64,000 bases of DNA from Meghimatium bilineatum. Lineage: Eukaryota; Mollusca; Gastropoda; Stylommatophora; Philomycidae. The notes under the pieces are model-generated. The model did not search any database. It was not told the origin of the DNA and was given only the letters and a program-made list of their open reading frames with translations. Positions 41,653 through 54,184 of this stretch are shown here, piece after piece. Both the position numbers and the translations under genes were made by a program. Location of the stretch: positions 19,596,173 to 19,660,172 of the forward strand of contig CM067311.1 in the NCBI GenBank assembly GCA_034231615.1. Reading direction: 5' to 3'. The number at the start of each line of letters is the position of its first letter. Position 1 is the stretch's first letter.

Positions 41653-43797
41653 ATTATGCCTTCAATAAATGCATCATTCTGTAACATCTCATTAAACAAA
41701 ATGAAATGGACCATCAAGAATTTGCAAAACAACATGGCCTGTGGAAATGATGAAATCTCAGGTGAAATGCTGACGACAACTCCTTATGTCACCTACTTGC
41801 TATAATAAATGATGTGTGACAGACGGAATCCCCTCCAAAAGAAAGATGGTGTAATCTTCAAACTACCAAAGAAAGGAGACCTGTTAAACTACAACAACTG
41901 GCGTGGGATTACTTTATTATCAATCCCAGGAAAATTGTTTTGTAGCATCCTAATGGAAGGAATAGAAAAAAGCTGCTAATCAAAGACTTTAAGAAGAGCA
42001 AGCTGACTTTAGATCTAATCATTCATGAGTAGACTACATCTTCACTCTCAGAACTATTATAGAGAATTCAATTGAGTGCCAGTGACCTTTGGTAATAAAC
42101 TTTTTAGACCTCCAAAAAGCTTTTGGCAGCATACATCATCGCTCACTTTTGGAAATCCCTAAGATTCATGGATTTCAACCAAAATATATAAACATCATAA
42201 AAACCCTCCACCAAGAAGCAACCTGTTGTGTAAGAACAGAATCAGGAAATTCAGAATGGTTCAATGTCGACACAGGAGTAAGCAAGGCTGTGTATTATCG
42301 CCAATGCTGTTTGGGGTCACCATCGATTGGATCATGCATAAAACCATTCAAGGTAGAAAAGCGGGCATTAGATGGCTCCGAAACAACATCTTAACTGACC
42401 TTGTTTTTGCAGATGACATCGCAATCTTGAACTCTACTCACCAACAAACACAAGATGCAACCAACAAGCTATGCACACTTGCAGATCAGATTGGGCTCCA
42501 GATCAACACATCCAAATTAAAAATCATGGAACTCAACAACTCATCAAATACATCTCATCAAGCAACCAAATACTGGATAAAGTATCCACCTTTACTTTCT
42601 TGGGTAGCAGAATATCTGGAGACGGTGACTCGATGAAAGAAATAAATACATGCATAGCAGTAACAGCAAGCATATTCACTAAATTAATGAGCACTTGGAA
42701 ATCCAAAGACATAGGAAGAAACATCAAGTTAAAACTATTCAACTCCTGTGTTATTTCATCATTGACATGGCAGTGAAAGCTGGAAATTAACACAGATCAA
42801 ATGTTCTGTGAAACAGCTTTGAAAACATATGTCACCGAAAATTGTTAAACTGGAAATGGAGTTATTTCATCACAAATAGTGACCTAAGAAATAAAGCACA
42901 CCAAGAATATGTTTCAAATTTTATAAGAAAAGCAAATGAAAATACCTGGGACGTTCTTAGATTAGATAAAAACAGACTGAACTAGCAAGACCTTATGTGG
43001 ACACCTGAGAGAAAAAGATGAAGACCTAAAATTACCCAAAAAGCACCATTCTTAAAGAATGACAAATAATATGTTGCAAGTCCATACAAGAACTAAAAGT
43101 ACAGGCTGTGGACCGCAACACATGGAGAATGAAAACTTCTATCCTATGTGCCATCTGTGGCACAAAGGAGCAAACTAGCTAACTAACTAACTAATGTCAT
43201 CACGGAAAATAACATTTTTGTGATGTCACTGCTGATCCATTTTTTTCTGTTGCAGTGGCTGCCGTATCGATGTTGAACTTGCCTTCAAAAAAATGCAAAT
43301 AAGCATATTGCATTTACTAGGAGTGTTTGCGAATGAAAATATATGCACACAAAAACTACTATGCTGGTGGAAGAGTTTGCTGAAAATGCAATGAATAAAG
43401 AACATGAACTACGAATTAATGTGAAAGTCAGCACTAGCCCAACAATACAGCCCTACCTCACTATCCCCAGCATGACAGAGACGCATAGATTGGGGAGGGG
43501 GGGAGGTTGTGAATTAGGGCTATGATCAGTTGTAATATTACACCCAACATTCAAACCCCCCCAACTCTAGCAATTACTTCTCTTATGATTTTGCGCTTGT
43601 GACATTATATTGTGGCATAATTTAACCTATGCTGAAATTGGCCATTTTTATTATATCTGGCGACACGCTCTGCAAGTGATACATATTCATTGACAGAGTG
43701 AAAAATGTGCAAGTAAACCTGTGCATGGTATCTAAGTTCGCTCCAGATTCTGCTTATTGACAAAATATTCGATAGGCCCTTGATATTGTACAGTTTC

Positions 43798-44083
43798 ATA
43801 CCATATATTGAATATATCGAAAGACAACAAGTGAAATGGTTGTCATCTTATGAGAATGAAGGCAAACCAAATACTAATGATGGCATATAACAAAAGAATA
43901 TCTGGACATAAAGCCAAAGGTAGACTATGAAAACAGTGGATAGAAAACATCAAGAGAACCTTGAACAAACATAGACTTGACAGAACCAAGTCGACACATC
44001 TAACAGTGGAACAAAAAATGAGGCTCCTACCCCTGTGCTTAACAGCAAGTGTTGATAATATAAACCATCACCCACCACTGTCG
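43798..44083 (+). mobile_element. Family G LINE, right part of the split copy
   Basis: It continues from 39315 with GAATATATCGAAAGACAACA and ends at the family 3' end (CTTAACAGCAAGTG, AACCATCACCCACC). A family D copy on the minus strand follows directly. Confidence 0.7.
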
Positions 44084-44084
44084 G

Positions 44085-45240
44085 ACTGCATTCTCTACTG
44101 AGTGTTATTATTACTTTGAAGGCTGTCAGACAATCTAATGGCGCATGACTCCATTTCACACCAGGTAGCACATCCTCCAATCTGCACACACTCTGTATAA
44201 TATCCTCTGCACACCCCATCCACGACTTTCCTCTCTTAAGTTGACTGCCTTTCACCTTGAGAATTTCAAAGTGTAGAGAATGTTCTTTATCAGCAGCGAT
44301 TTGTAGGTAGTCCAGAGGCCTGCAGATTTGTATTCTTTGCTCTGCAGTAGGGCAATCCAGTAAGTATCGCATAGCTCATGCTGACGTATCTCTCGTACAC
44401 CCCAAAATAATTTGCATTGCCTCATTCTGGATTCTATCCAATCTGTCTGTTTTGAGTCTGACTCAGTGTTAGAATCGCTAGTGCGTACTCTACCACCGCC
44501 ACCACCAATCCCTGATACAGCAAAAATAGCAGCCTCTGTTCACATTGAGCAGCAGCCATAATCTTCATCGCCGCAAGACCTTTATACGCCTTTACAATGA
44601 TGTAGTCAACATGATCTTTGAAATTCAGACTGGGTTCAACATAACCCCTAAGTATTTCATTGTGCTGCTTCTCTCGAGGACATCCCCTCTCAAAGTAACT
44701 GATGGCTTGGGCGTGTTTACTATATGATTATTTAGAGAAAACCATGTTATCGATGCCTTTGATTTTACTGCACCAATCCCCTATACGATCAAGCTCCCTC
44801 TGCAAATTCCTGGCCATCGTTTTTCTATCTCTGCCCTGCTTATATACTAAGATGTCATCAGCGTAGGACATAGTTCTCCCCGGTCCTGCAATCTGACAGC
44901 TTTAAATTTGAACTGTATACACATTAAATAATACTGGGGACAGAGGTGACCCTTGTGGTAGTCCCGGGTTTATGACTTGGTGCCGAAAACCAACTCCTAC
45001 ACTTAAGAACAACCTGTCTCTGAAAAAGTGCAGAGATAATCCACCTGATAATGAAAGGATTAACTTGGAGTTGCAGCATTATGGTCATTAAGAAATCCAA
45101 GGGAACTCTGTTATAAGCATCTTCCAGGTCTATTGCAGCCTCCATTCGTTCATCAAAACTTTTGAACACAATGATCTCTGCTGTGATGAAGTGTACTTAA
45201 ACACCCATGTTTAGACTGTTGGGAATGAATTAACCCTTGA
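44085..45240 (-). mobile_element. Family D LINE copy 2 (minus), RT region
   Basis: Minus-strand blocks in several frames are AAIDLEDAYNRVPLDFLMTI, PGLPQGSPLSPVLFNVYT, SYADDILVYKQGRDRKTM and later MRYLLDCPTAEQRIQICRPL with KRGKSWMGCAEDIIQSVCRL. It covers RT palm, thumb and part of the connection and stops before RNase H. Frames are broken about every 100-150 bases. Confidence 0.78.
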
Positions 45241-45737
45241 ATCTACAACATTCAACCTAAGAGATTACCTACTCATAACCCAACTCTGGGTTATGGTCAC
45301 AGAGATGGGTGAGGCATCCCTGCCATTCAAGTGGTTTTCCAATTATGCATGGCTAATATTTTTACTTTATTCTAGACTTTCCAAGGAAATTTTCATCCTT
45401 TCATGGAGTTGCTTTTCAACAAACCCTGTGCCATGTGTTCATAGTCGTGGCACCACGTACATATTGGCTATGGTCAATGCAGAAGCTCATTTGTTTTCCC
45501 TAGTGTGATAAGCAGTGTTACATTCTCTGAATATTACACTATAAAAAAATGCAGTTGTACAGATGAAATGCTGTGGAGCTGCCACAACTTCATTATGTTG
45601 GCATGTCATCTACTGAGAGTTTCATGTTACGTAATGGTTAATCTTGACGCCAATATTAAGAATTTTCCACATACAGATTGTCATGTTTATATGATGTCAT
45701 ATTCTTGTTTTTAATTTGATTATATCTTCATTTTCAG

Positions 45738-45934
45738 TTCCTGAGGAGGTTATTGAAGAGAATCGTCAGTTGAAGGACCAGCGATTGTGCAAGATTTGCA
45801 TGACAGAGGAAGTTGAGATGGTATTTGTACCATGTGGTCACCTTGTCTGCTGCTTCCAATGTTCCATGATGTTGACTACATGTCCTATTTGCAGAATGGA
45901 TATAGAAAGTTCCATACGCACATATATGTCATGA
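45738..45934 (+). CDS. IAP gene, terminal exon: C-terminal RING domain
   Basis: The acceptor TTCATTTTCAG ends at 45737. The exon enters in phase 1, completing an Ile codon, and reads PEEVIEENRQLKDQRLCKIC. The RING follows as CKIC, 11 residues, CGH, LVC, C, FQC, then CPIC, ending RTYMS at a TGA. Spacing C-x2-C-x11-C-x-H-x3-C-x2-C-x6-C-x2-C equals the C3HC4 RING of XIAP and DIAP2, and the protein stops a few residues after it, as in IAPs. The lead-in EENRQLKDxRLCK is close to DIAP2. This domain is the ubiquitin E3 ligase that acts on caspases, signalling partners and the IAP itself. All zinc ligands are present, so this exon looks functional. Confidence 0.93.
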
Positions 45935-46230
45935 CACTCTTGTCAATTTCTGTAATCAAAGTTCTCAGATATGTTATATTTAATTTCCTGTCTATTATTA
46001 GCTGTTTGTCCAGATCTTGTTTTTTTAACTTTATAGACAAAAATCAAACCTCTGCGCTTGTAAATGGTGATAACATTTTTTGTGTTGAGTATTCAATAAT
46101 TTTTCTATACATCTGTAGTCTTTTTTTACTCATGTATATACTGAGGGTGATTAAGCTCGCTCAATATACATTATTTATGAAAATCCAATGGAAAATAATG
46201 TGTTGCATTATTCAATCATTGGTGTTATTA
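45935..46230 (+). other. Probable 3' UTR of the IAP gene
   Basis: AT-rich sequence follows the TGA with no long frame of note. The first AATAAA-type signal I see is at about 46303-46310, already near the start of a LINE fragment, so the real poly(A) site is uncertain. Confidence 0.45.
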
Positions 46231-46829
46231 GAAAATTAGACTGATTAGATATACATTCGGAAACACACGGCATCAATGTGTGAAAACAGCTATACACCAT
46301 ACATAAAAATAAAAAGAGGGGTACAGCAATTTAACATCTACACAGAGAATATTTTAAACATATAGAAGGAATGCCAGGACTCAAGATCAGTGGAAAAGCA
46401 ATCTGCGATCTGTAGATGAAACTGTCCTTTTAGTAGAAAGTGAACAGAAACTACAAAACCTAATAGATCAAGTCGATAAATCAAATAAAGAATATGGATT
46501 AGATATAAACATTTTTTTAAAAATAGTATTGTTTGCTGGTTTATGGTTGTGTTACTACAGCACTCTCCACCTTGATGGTTATACTCTGACAGTTTGGTTA
46601 TTTACAAAAAACAAAATCCATGATAATCATATAAATCGCAGAAGAACAGGTGTTAAACATAAAAATACATGGAGGGATACTTCAACGTGTGTAACATCTT
46701 TTAGTGCCACCCATCCAAAAATTTCTCTGTCTTTAGGAGAATAGGAAATGCTAAAAGTGCTTTCAATGACATGAGGAAAATATTAACATCTAAGCAAACT
46801 ACAAACCAGCTAAAAATGAGTTATACTCA
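46231..46829 (+). mobile_element. L2-like LINE fragment
   Basis: Reading across frames gives KHIEGMPGLKISGKAICDL, VESEQKLQNLIDQVDKSNK and, at 46740-46830, RIGNAKSAFNDMRKILTSKQ. These are palm, thumb and connection blocks. It is cut at 46829 by a family D fragment. Confidence 0.65.
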
Positions 46830-46926
46830 TGGTAATACTCACATACTATCAAAACGTGCTGCACAAGACAGAAGAGAACATGTTGAGAAAGGAATGGATT
46901 TTTTTATTGAACAACTCAGTTGTGCA
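46830..46926 (+). repeat. Left copy of a family D segment flanking a family A insertion
   Basis: About 97 bases from TGGTAATACTCACATAC to GTTGTGCA match 48318-48413 with few differences. The right copy starts further upstream in family D (48149). If it is a target duplication, its left part was lost at 46830. Confidence 0.75.
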
Positions 46927-48148
46927 TCAAACACCACATTACAGGATCTAGATAAAGTGCAAAACCAGGCACTTAGAATAATGCTGAGAGCAATGAATCA
47001 ACACTCATAGTAGAGATTAAAAAAATGGGAAGATGCAAACACTTGACGAATGCAGAGACACAAAAGTACTAATTCAACCTCAAAAGTTTCAGTGTATGCC
47101 AAGTCATTCAATGAAGGAAAGATTCCAAAATCTAGCAATGGGGTGACTGAAAAGAAGCAGCTTTATCCACCAAGCTAAACGACTCCGTAGACAACTTACA
47201 GACCTACCTGAAGTTGACATCCCCTTAAGGTCTGTACCAGAACAAATCCCTTGGAGTGAAAGGCATGGAATACCAATATACATTCAGACTCATGTGAAAG
47301 GAATACTAAGCAAGGACGGGCAGAACAGTGTGCAGCGAAGGACAGTCACCCTCAGTTTCTTGGATGAGGAATATCCACAAGATATATGGGTCAGCACAGA
47401 ATGCAGTGAGGAATGGAGGTGCATGTGTATATATAAAATATCCACACAAGCCTAGAGATACGATCAGAACACCAACAGGGAAATTCTGCAATAATTATGA
47501 TTCAGAAATCCAGGCAATTAGTGTGGCAACTAAAAAACTGCTTAACTCCCAACTCTGGCCTACAACCTGTGGTATTCCTGATAGATGCAAGGTCAGTGCT
47601 TCAAGCTCTCCAGTCTGGAAAACTAGCAGACTTGCAAAAACTACTTAATGAATTGTCTTACCAGTATAGGGTAACCATGCAGTGGATACCCTCTCACTGT
47701 GAAATACAAGGAAATGTAAAAGCAGATCAACTGGCTAAGGAAGGTGCTGCCGAAGACCAACCAGATGTAGTAATCACCTACCATCAGAAAAAAAGATGAT
47801 CATGTCAATAAGAAAGTCAAAAACACCAACACAAGATGACTATCACATTATGAACAGATCAGAACAAGTTATAATTCTACGCCTCAGAACAGGACATTAC
47901 TGACTCTGCAGTCATATGTATACAAAGTTCAAGATTGGCAACACAACCATGTGGACAGGCAGCACAGAGTGCCAAACATATACTTCAAGAGTGTTCTGAG
48001 CATGAAACACTGAGGCAGACATATTGGCCAGAGGAAACAACACTGGAATCAAAGTTCTATGGGCCACTGTGTGAACTACAAAAGACTGAGTTTTATTCAG
48101 GAGACAGAATTACAGATATAGACATGTTTCAAGTGAACGAAAGAAGAA
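46923..48148 (+). mobile_element. Family A LINE copy 3, 5'-truncated in the thumb
   Basis: It begins TGCATCAAACACCACATTAC, the equivalent of about 6733 in the full copy, with a TGCA microhomology at the junction. It runs through RNase H (VVFLIDARSVLQALQSGK, PSHCEIQGNVKADQLAKEG) to GTGAACGAAAGAAGAATA. The Asp of the FLTD block is kept as FLID. Stops and frameshifts inactivate it. Confidence 0.85.
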
Positions 48149-48780
48149 TAAATATACACGGAAATACAAATAAATGCAGTTGGGGTTGTGTTGCCTACAG
48201 AAACGTCTTGAGGTTGGGGGAAAAGATCATCTGCATACTCTACTATCACATGAGGATGGAGATAGAGGAAGTTACAGCAGCAGTGAGTTTGTTGATATCT
48301 AATACATCAACCCACTTGGTAATACTCACATACTCTCAAAGCGTGCTGCACAAGATAGAAAAGAACATGTTGAGAAAGGAATGGATTGTGTTATTGAAGA
48401 ACTCAGTTGTGCAGAGCATTACATGGATATACTGCTGAGTCAGAGGAAATGAAAGACCTGACTCATTGGCAGATACTGTTGCGATTGACAGTACAGTACT
48501 GAAAAGAGATAGTGCTGACTTAATTAAAGCAGTCATAAATTCATTGCAAACTGAAGATGTTGACTGAGACTGAAAATGTCACATACAAAGAATATCAGAC
48601 ATGGGAAGTGATTAGGAGAGGGAAGAAAATGTACTCTTTTTGGAAAGAAATAAAGATCACAAAATCAACAGCTGACTGGGACTTTGAGTCTACATACACT
48701 CAAATGGCTACTGAAACAGAGCAGAGCACTTATGGGAATGTCCTGTATGCTATGATGCTAGTTTCTAATCAAGGATAGGG
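48149..48780 (+). mobile_element. Family D LINE, RNase H and 3' end
   Basis: The frame at 47935-48438 continues into family D: NTNKCSWGCVAYRN, RMEIEEVTAAVSLLISNTST and VILTYSQSVLHKIEKNMLRK (catalytic Asp changed to Tyr). Then comes RGNERPDSLADTVAIDSTVL in another frame and MYSFWKEIKITKS. It ends near VLYAMMLVSNQG. Inactive. Confidence 0.78.
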
Positions 48781-48960
48781 ATCATTTCTTGAAAAGAGAT
48801 GAAAATGAACAAAGAGGTTCTAACAACACTTTTTATGAAAAAAGGTATTAACCTCTAGAACCCGGTATCCTGAGATTCCTGGATTGACACTAAATATTGC
48901 TACCCTGAGATACCGATTTTTCAGTATTTCAACTTCACAAAACAGTACCCCTTAATAATA

Positions 48961-49846
48961 CGAGGCGTGTTCAAATGAAAACGGGACTTGTTACACCACG
49001 CGTGATAGAGCGCACTGATATTGATGACATTTTGCACTAGTAATGAGTATCCAATAATTTACATACGGTCACGTGTTCATCTTCCCAGCATGCACATGTG
49101 CTGCAGAAGACTGTTAACAATATGGCGGGTGTGATTCCGAACCCGTCCAAAGTGAATCAGCGTGCTGTGATCCAGTTTCTTTCATTTGAAGGATGTCAAG
49201 CAGTAGACATTCATCGGAGAATGAAGGCAGCATATGGTGACAAATGTTTGTCGAGGACCAGAGTGATGGAGTGGGTGCGTATGTTTAAAGACGAACGTGA
49301 GTTAACGGCAGATCTTGCACGGCCAGGTCAGGCGCATATTGTTGCAACAGAAGAAGACACTTTAGACAAGCTGCATAAGGCCATCAAGGCTAAGCGACCA
49401 GGCAGACTTTCTCAAGGTGTGATTCTTCTCCACGACAACGCTCGTCCGCACGTCGCAAAAATTGTGCAGGAAACATTGGCAAAGAAGAATTGGGAAGTTC
49501 TTCATCACCCAGCCTATAGTCCCGATTTATCCCCGTGTGATTTCCATTTGTTCGGACCGTTGAAGAAAGCACTAAAGGGACAGCGATTCAACAGCGACGC
49601 AGACGTGAAGACAGCGGTGACCACATGGTTCAGAGAACAGCCACGCAACTTTTTCTCGGACGGCATTCGACGTCTACCTAAACAGTGGGATGCTTGCCTA
49701 AATGCATACGGAGATTTTTTCTGATGAACCCAGGTGCATTCTTATTCACAAGTGGTTGCTTTGTTCAATTCCGTTGAAAATATTAAATTGCGTATGATAC
49801 TTTTTAAATAAATCCACAAGTCCCGTTTTCATTTGAACACGCCTCG
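48961..49846 (+). mobile_element. Mariner-like element, internally deleted, 886 bp, perfect 31-bp TIRs
   Basis: The ends are perfect inverted repeats of about 31 bp starting CGAGGCGTGTTCAAATGAAA, flanked by TA on both sides (48959-48960 and 49847-49848). The family differs from the 24301 mariner. The element is about 400 bp shorter than a full mariner because the middle of the transposase gene is missing. Identical TIRs argue for recent transposition in trans. Confidence 0.93.
49122..49724 (+). CDS. Internally deleted mariner transposase, open frame (200 aa)
   Basis: The frame is continuous from MAGVIPNPSKVNQRAVIQFL to the TGA. The N-terminal helix-turn-helix half is kept (FEGCQAVDIHRRMKAAYGDK, SRTRVMEWVRMFKDER). 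The sequence then jumps from HIVATEEDTLDKL straight to KRPGRLSQGVILLHDNARPH. The region carrying the first catalytic Asp (usually in a GDExW motif) is absent, while the second (HDNARPH) and third (SPCDFHLFGPLK) are present. The deletion is in frame, so a DNA-binding but catalytically dead protein could be made. An in-frame ATG 24 bases upstream (49098) is an alternative start. Confidence 0.88.
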   Translation: MAGVIPNPSKVNQRAVIQFLSFEGCQAVDIHRRMKAAYGDKCLSRTRVMEWVRMFKDERELTADLARPGQAHIVATEEDTLDKLHKAIKAKRPGRLSQGVILLHDNARPHVAKIVQETLAKKNWEVLHHPAYSPDLSPCDFHLFGPLKKALKGQRFNSDADVKTAVTTWFREQPRNFFSDGIRRLPKQWDACLNAYGDFF

Positions 49847-50129
49847 TAATAATTAATTAATCTATCTACTGTCTTTTATCTGCTTATCCTGTGTTTTTTT
49901 CTGTTTGAGTGTAAATTAAAAAAACTCACCCTGAACAATACGTGGCGACAGCAAGGGCATGCTGTCTTTATCACACAAGCCACTCAAATACTCCCTGTTA
50001 ACTCCTTAACGGGAAATATACAGTATGACAGTTGTTTTTTTATAGACAGCCCAGGGTAAGAGGCTTTTACTGGAAATTTGGCTAATGTTTAAAGGGTTAA
50101 TGGAAATAAATAACAAACAAATAAAGTAT

Positions 50130-50710
50130 TCTATATATCTATCTATACGCTGTGTTCCTTGTTTGCCTTGCTGCGTCAGGGGTGGAAGAGTTCTCTGGAG
50201 ATGGCCTTCATGTGCGCTGTTTGTAAGTTTGTTCCTGTGGCTTCTTTGATTTCTGTGATCCATCTTTTACATGGTCTGCCTCTGGCTTTATAACCGTTAT
50301 GTCTATGTGCCATGGCCACTTGTGGCATGCTATCTGTCGGTCATCTGGAAGCGTGTGAAAACCACTTGATCTGATGTCTCTTGATGTATTCCAATACTTG
50401 TATTATTTTGGTTATCTGTCTGATGTTATCGTTTCTAATTCTATCTCTTAATGACACTCTTGAGTATTCTAAATAGACATGTCATTTCTGTTGTCACTAT
50501 TTTTCTTTTGTCTTGTGCTGTCATTGTCCAGGTTTGGCACTGGTAGCATAGTGATGAAATAATAATAGTCTTGTATAATGCAACTTTAGTGTCTATGTTT
50601 ACATTTTTGTTCTTGAAAATACGTGTCAGAATAGATGTCCTAGGATCTGGTATGTTTTGTTGCATCTACTTTGTATCTCTTTACTGGTTTTCCCTTAACT
50701 CGATAGGTAG
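50130..50710 (-). mobile_element. Family F LINE 3' fragment (minus)
   Basis: The plus strand begins TATCTATCTATACGC, the complement of the (ATAG)n tail, followed by GCCTTGCTGCGTCAGGGGTG, the complement of the family F 3' end. Upstream minus frames read NIDTKVALYKTIIISSLCYQ and TWTMTAQDKRKIVTTEMTCL. It is 5'-truncated. Confidence 0.8.
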
Positions 50711-51193
50711 CCGGGGGTAAAGATGCGCTGGGGGCAAAAATTCGCAGTCGTTTTTTTTCCGGAACTATGGGTTTTTCCCGCAAACCACATGGCCACACCG
50801 GACGCTAACATCCGTTTCTGTCGCACAACGAATTTTCAATGGTCAAAGGCAGGTAATTTTTGAGCCATGAGGTAAATTCATTTTTTAACGTTTTCGGTCT
50901 AACTTTTTTTCCACTTCTCACTCTTTGTCCTCTGTTATCATTACTGTCATGTTATTTTACATATCTAAACTGAAAACTATATTGTATTGTTAAGTTATTA
51001 AGCATGTTACCTTGTCATTATAATTTTTGTTTTCATGATATTTTATAAAAATTGTGAACAGTGTGATTTTGGGGTAACGCAGCGCACACTGACGGGGCAA
51101 ACATGCGCTGCGGGCTTACTGCGCATGTTTGCCCCAGTCACTTCCCCCTCATGTTGCCAAATATTTAAACCAATATTTTATTGTCACGTTATG

Positions 51194-51268
51194 TTTCTTT
51201 TTAGGAATTACAAAAGGAAAAATTGCAGCAAATGATGCCGCTGACTGAAAATGAAGCCGTCGCTGCTA
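51194..51268 (+). other. Coding-like lead-in to the 24-bp array
   Basis: A TTTCTTTTTAG acceptor-like site ends near 51203. The following bases read ELQKEKLQQMMPLTENEAVA in the frame that continues into the repeat, and NYKRK in another frame, faintly like the start of pogo-type transposases. The region upstream (50710-51190) has recurrent GCGCTG and GGGGCAAA motifs, with TTTGCCCC at about 52660. It may be the start of a DNA transposon whose interior became a minisatellite; this is weak. Confidence 0.25.
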
Positions 51269-52384
51269 TAGATGCACAGTCTACACGAGTCATAGTTGTA
51301 CGATATCCGCCGATAATAGATGCAGTCTCCGCTATTCACAGATGCACGATCTCCACTATTCCTCCGCTATCCATGAATGCACGTTCTCCGCTATTCATAG
51401 ATGCACGATCCCTGTCGGTTATAGCTGCACAATCTTCACGGGTCATAGTTGTACGACCTCCGCAGATACTAGGGGCACGACCTCCGCCGATGCACAATAT
51501 CTGTTATTCATAGATGCACGTTCCTCGCTATTCATAGATGCACGTTCTCTGCTATTCATAGATGCACGTTCTCCGCTATTCATAGATGCATGATATCCGC
51601 TATTCATAGATGCACATTCTCCGCCAGTCATAGATGCACGATCTCCGCTGGTCATAACTGCACTATCTATGCCTGTCATAGTTTCACTATATCTGCCGGG
51701 CATAGTTACACTATCTCTGCCGGTCATAGTTGCATGTTCTCCGCTATTCATAGATGCACATTCTCCGCTATTCATAGATGCACGATCTCCGCCAGCCATA
51801 GATGCACGATTTCTGCTATTCATAGATGCACGATCTCCGCTATTCATAGATGCACGATCTTTACCATTCATAGATGCACGATCTCCGCCGGTCATAATTG
51901 CACTATCTCTGCTGGTCATAACAGCACTATCTCTGCCGGTCATAGTTGCACATTATCCGCTATTCATAGATGCACGTTCTCCGCTAGTCATAGATGCACG
52001 TTCTCCGCTATTCATAGATGCACGATCTCCGTCGGCCATAGATGCACGATCTCCGCCGGTCATAATTGCACTATCTCCGCCGGTCATAGATACACGATCT
52101 CCGCCGGTCATTATTGCACTATCTCTGCCGGTCCGATCATAGATGTACGTTCTAAGCTATTCATAGATGCACGATCTTCGCTATTCGTAGATGCACGTTC
52201 TCCACCGGTCATAGATGCACGATCTCCGCCGTTCATAATTGCACTATCTCCGCCGTTTATAATTGCACTATCTCTGCCGGTTATAATTGCACTATCTCTG
52301 CCGGTTATAGTTGCACGATCTCTGCCTGTCATAGTTGTACGAACTCCGCTGATCATAGATGCACGATCTCCGCTATTCATAGAT
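51268..52384 (+). repeat. 24-bp minisatellite, about 46 units, open in several frames
   Basis: Two interleaved unit types dominate: ATAGATGCACGATCTCCGCT plus ATTC, and ATAATTGCACTATCTCTGCC plus GGTC. As 24 is a multiple of three and units rarely contain stops, long frames run through it: 51590-52390 (+, RCTISAIH repeats), 51669-52142 (+, DARSPLFI repeats), 51443-51943 and 52111-52380 (-, DRASMNSG repeats). No signal peptide or domain supports a real protein. Confidence 0.92.
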
Positions 52385-52389
52385 AGTTG

Positions 52390-54061
<1,672 letters not shown>

Positions 54062-54184
54062 TAATTATATATATATATAATTACCAAAAAGCCAGAAAAG
54101 ATCTGACAATCAGGAATGGGTCACAGTAACATAAGTAACAATGTAATTATATTTAACAAGTACATCTGTGTTTTGGGACAACGT

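Larger units (their letters stand above)
39800..43195 (+). mobile_element. Family E: RTE-like LINE, decayed, with nested insertions
   Basis: The endonuclease start reads NVRTMLQTGKTNQVCREMKN, YKLDILEVSEYRWLDSGN. Later comes FYAALLDVLNETHKRNIFAE and MNKNGERLLELCELSNLVIS. The RT part has VIDW/ITIDWIMHKTIQGRKAGI and LVFADDIAILNSTHQQTQD, and a thumb ISGDGDSMKEINTCIAV. This set resembles SR2-type RTE elements. It ends GCAAACTAGCTAACTAACTA, a (CTAA)n tail. Insertions at 40063-40440 and 41364-41652 interrupt it, and stops are numerous. Confidence 0.8.
39316..43797. mobile_element. TIR-flanked 4.48-kb insertion with 7-bp TSD, unclassified
   Basis: Both ends show the inverted motif GAAA(A)CTGTACAAT followed by (G/A)TCAAGGGCCTA, 24-25 bases with one mismatch and one indel. 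ATACCAT flanks both sides (39309-39315, 43798-43804), and removal restores a family G LINE. The interior contains an RTE-like LINE (39800-43195) with two further insertions; no transposase is visible in the outer parts. It looks like a non-autonomous DNA transposon that later received a LINE. The superfamily is not assigned. Confidence 0.6.

Noticed and set aside
51268..52384. 24-bp array as a CRISPR array
   Set aside because: There are no distinct spacers between repeats, units abut directly, the context is eukaryotic and no cas genes exist.
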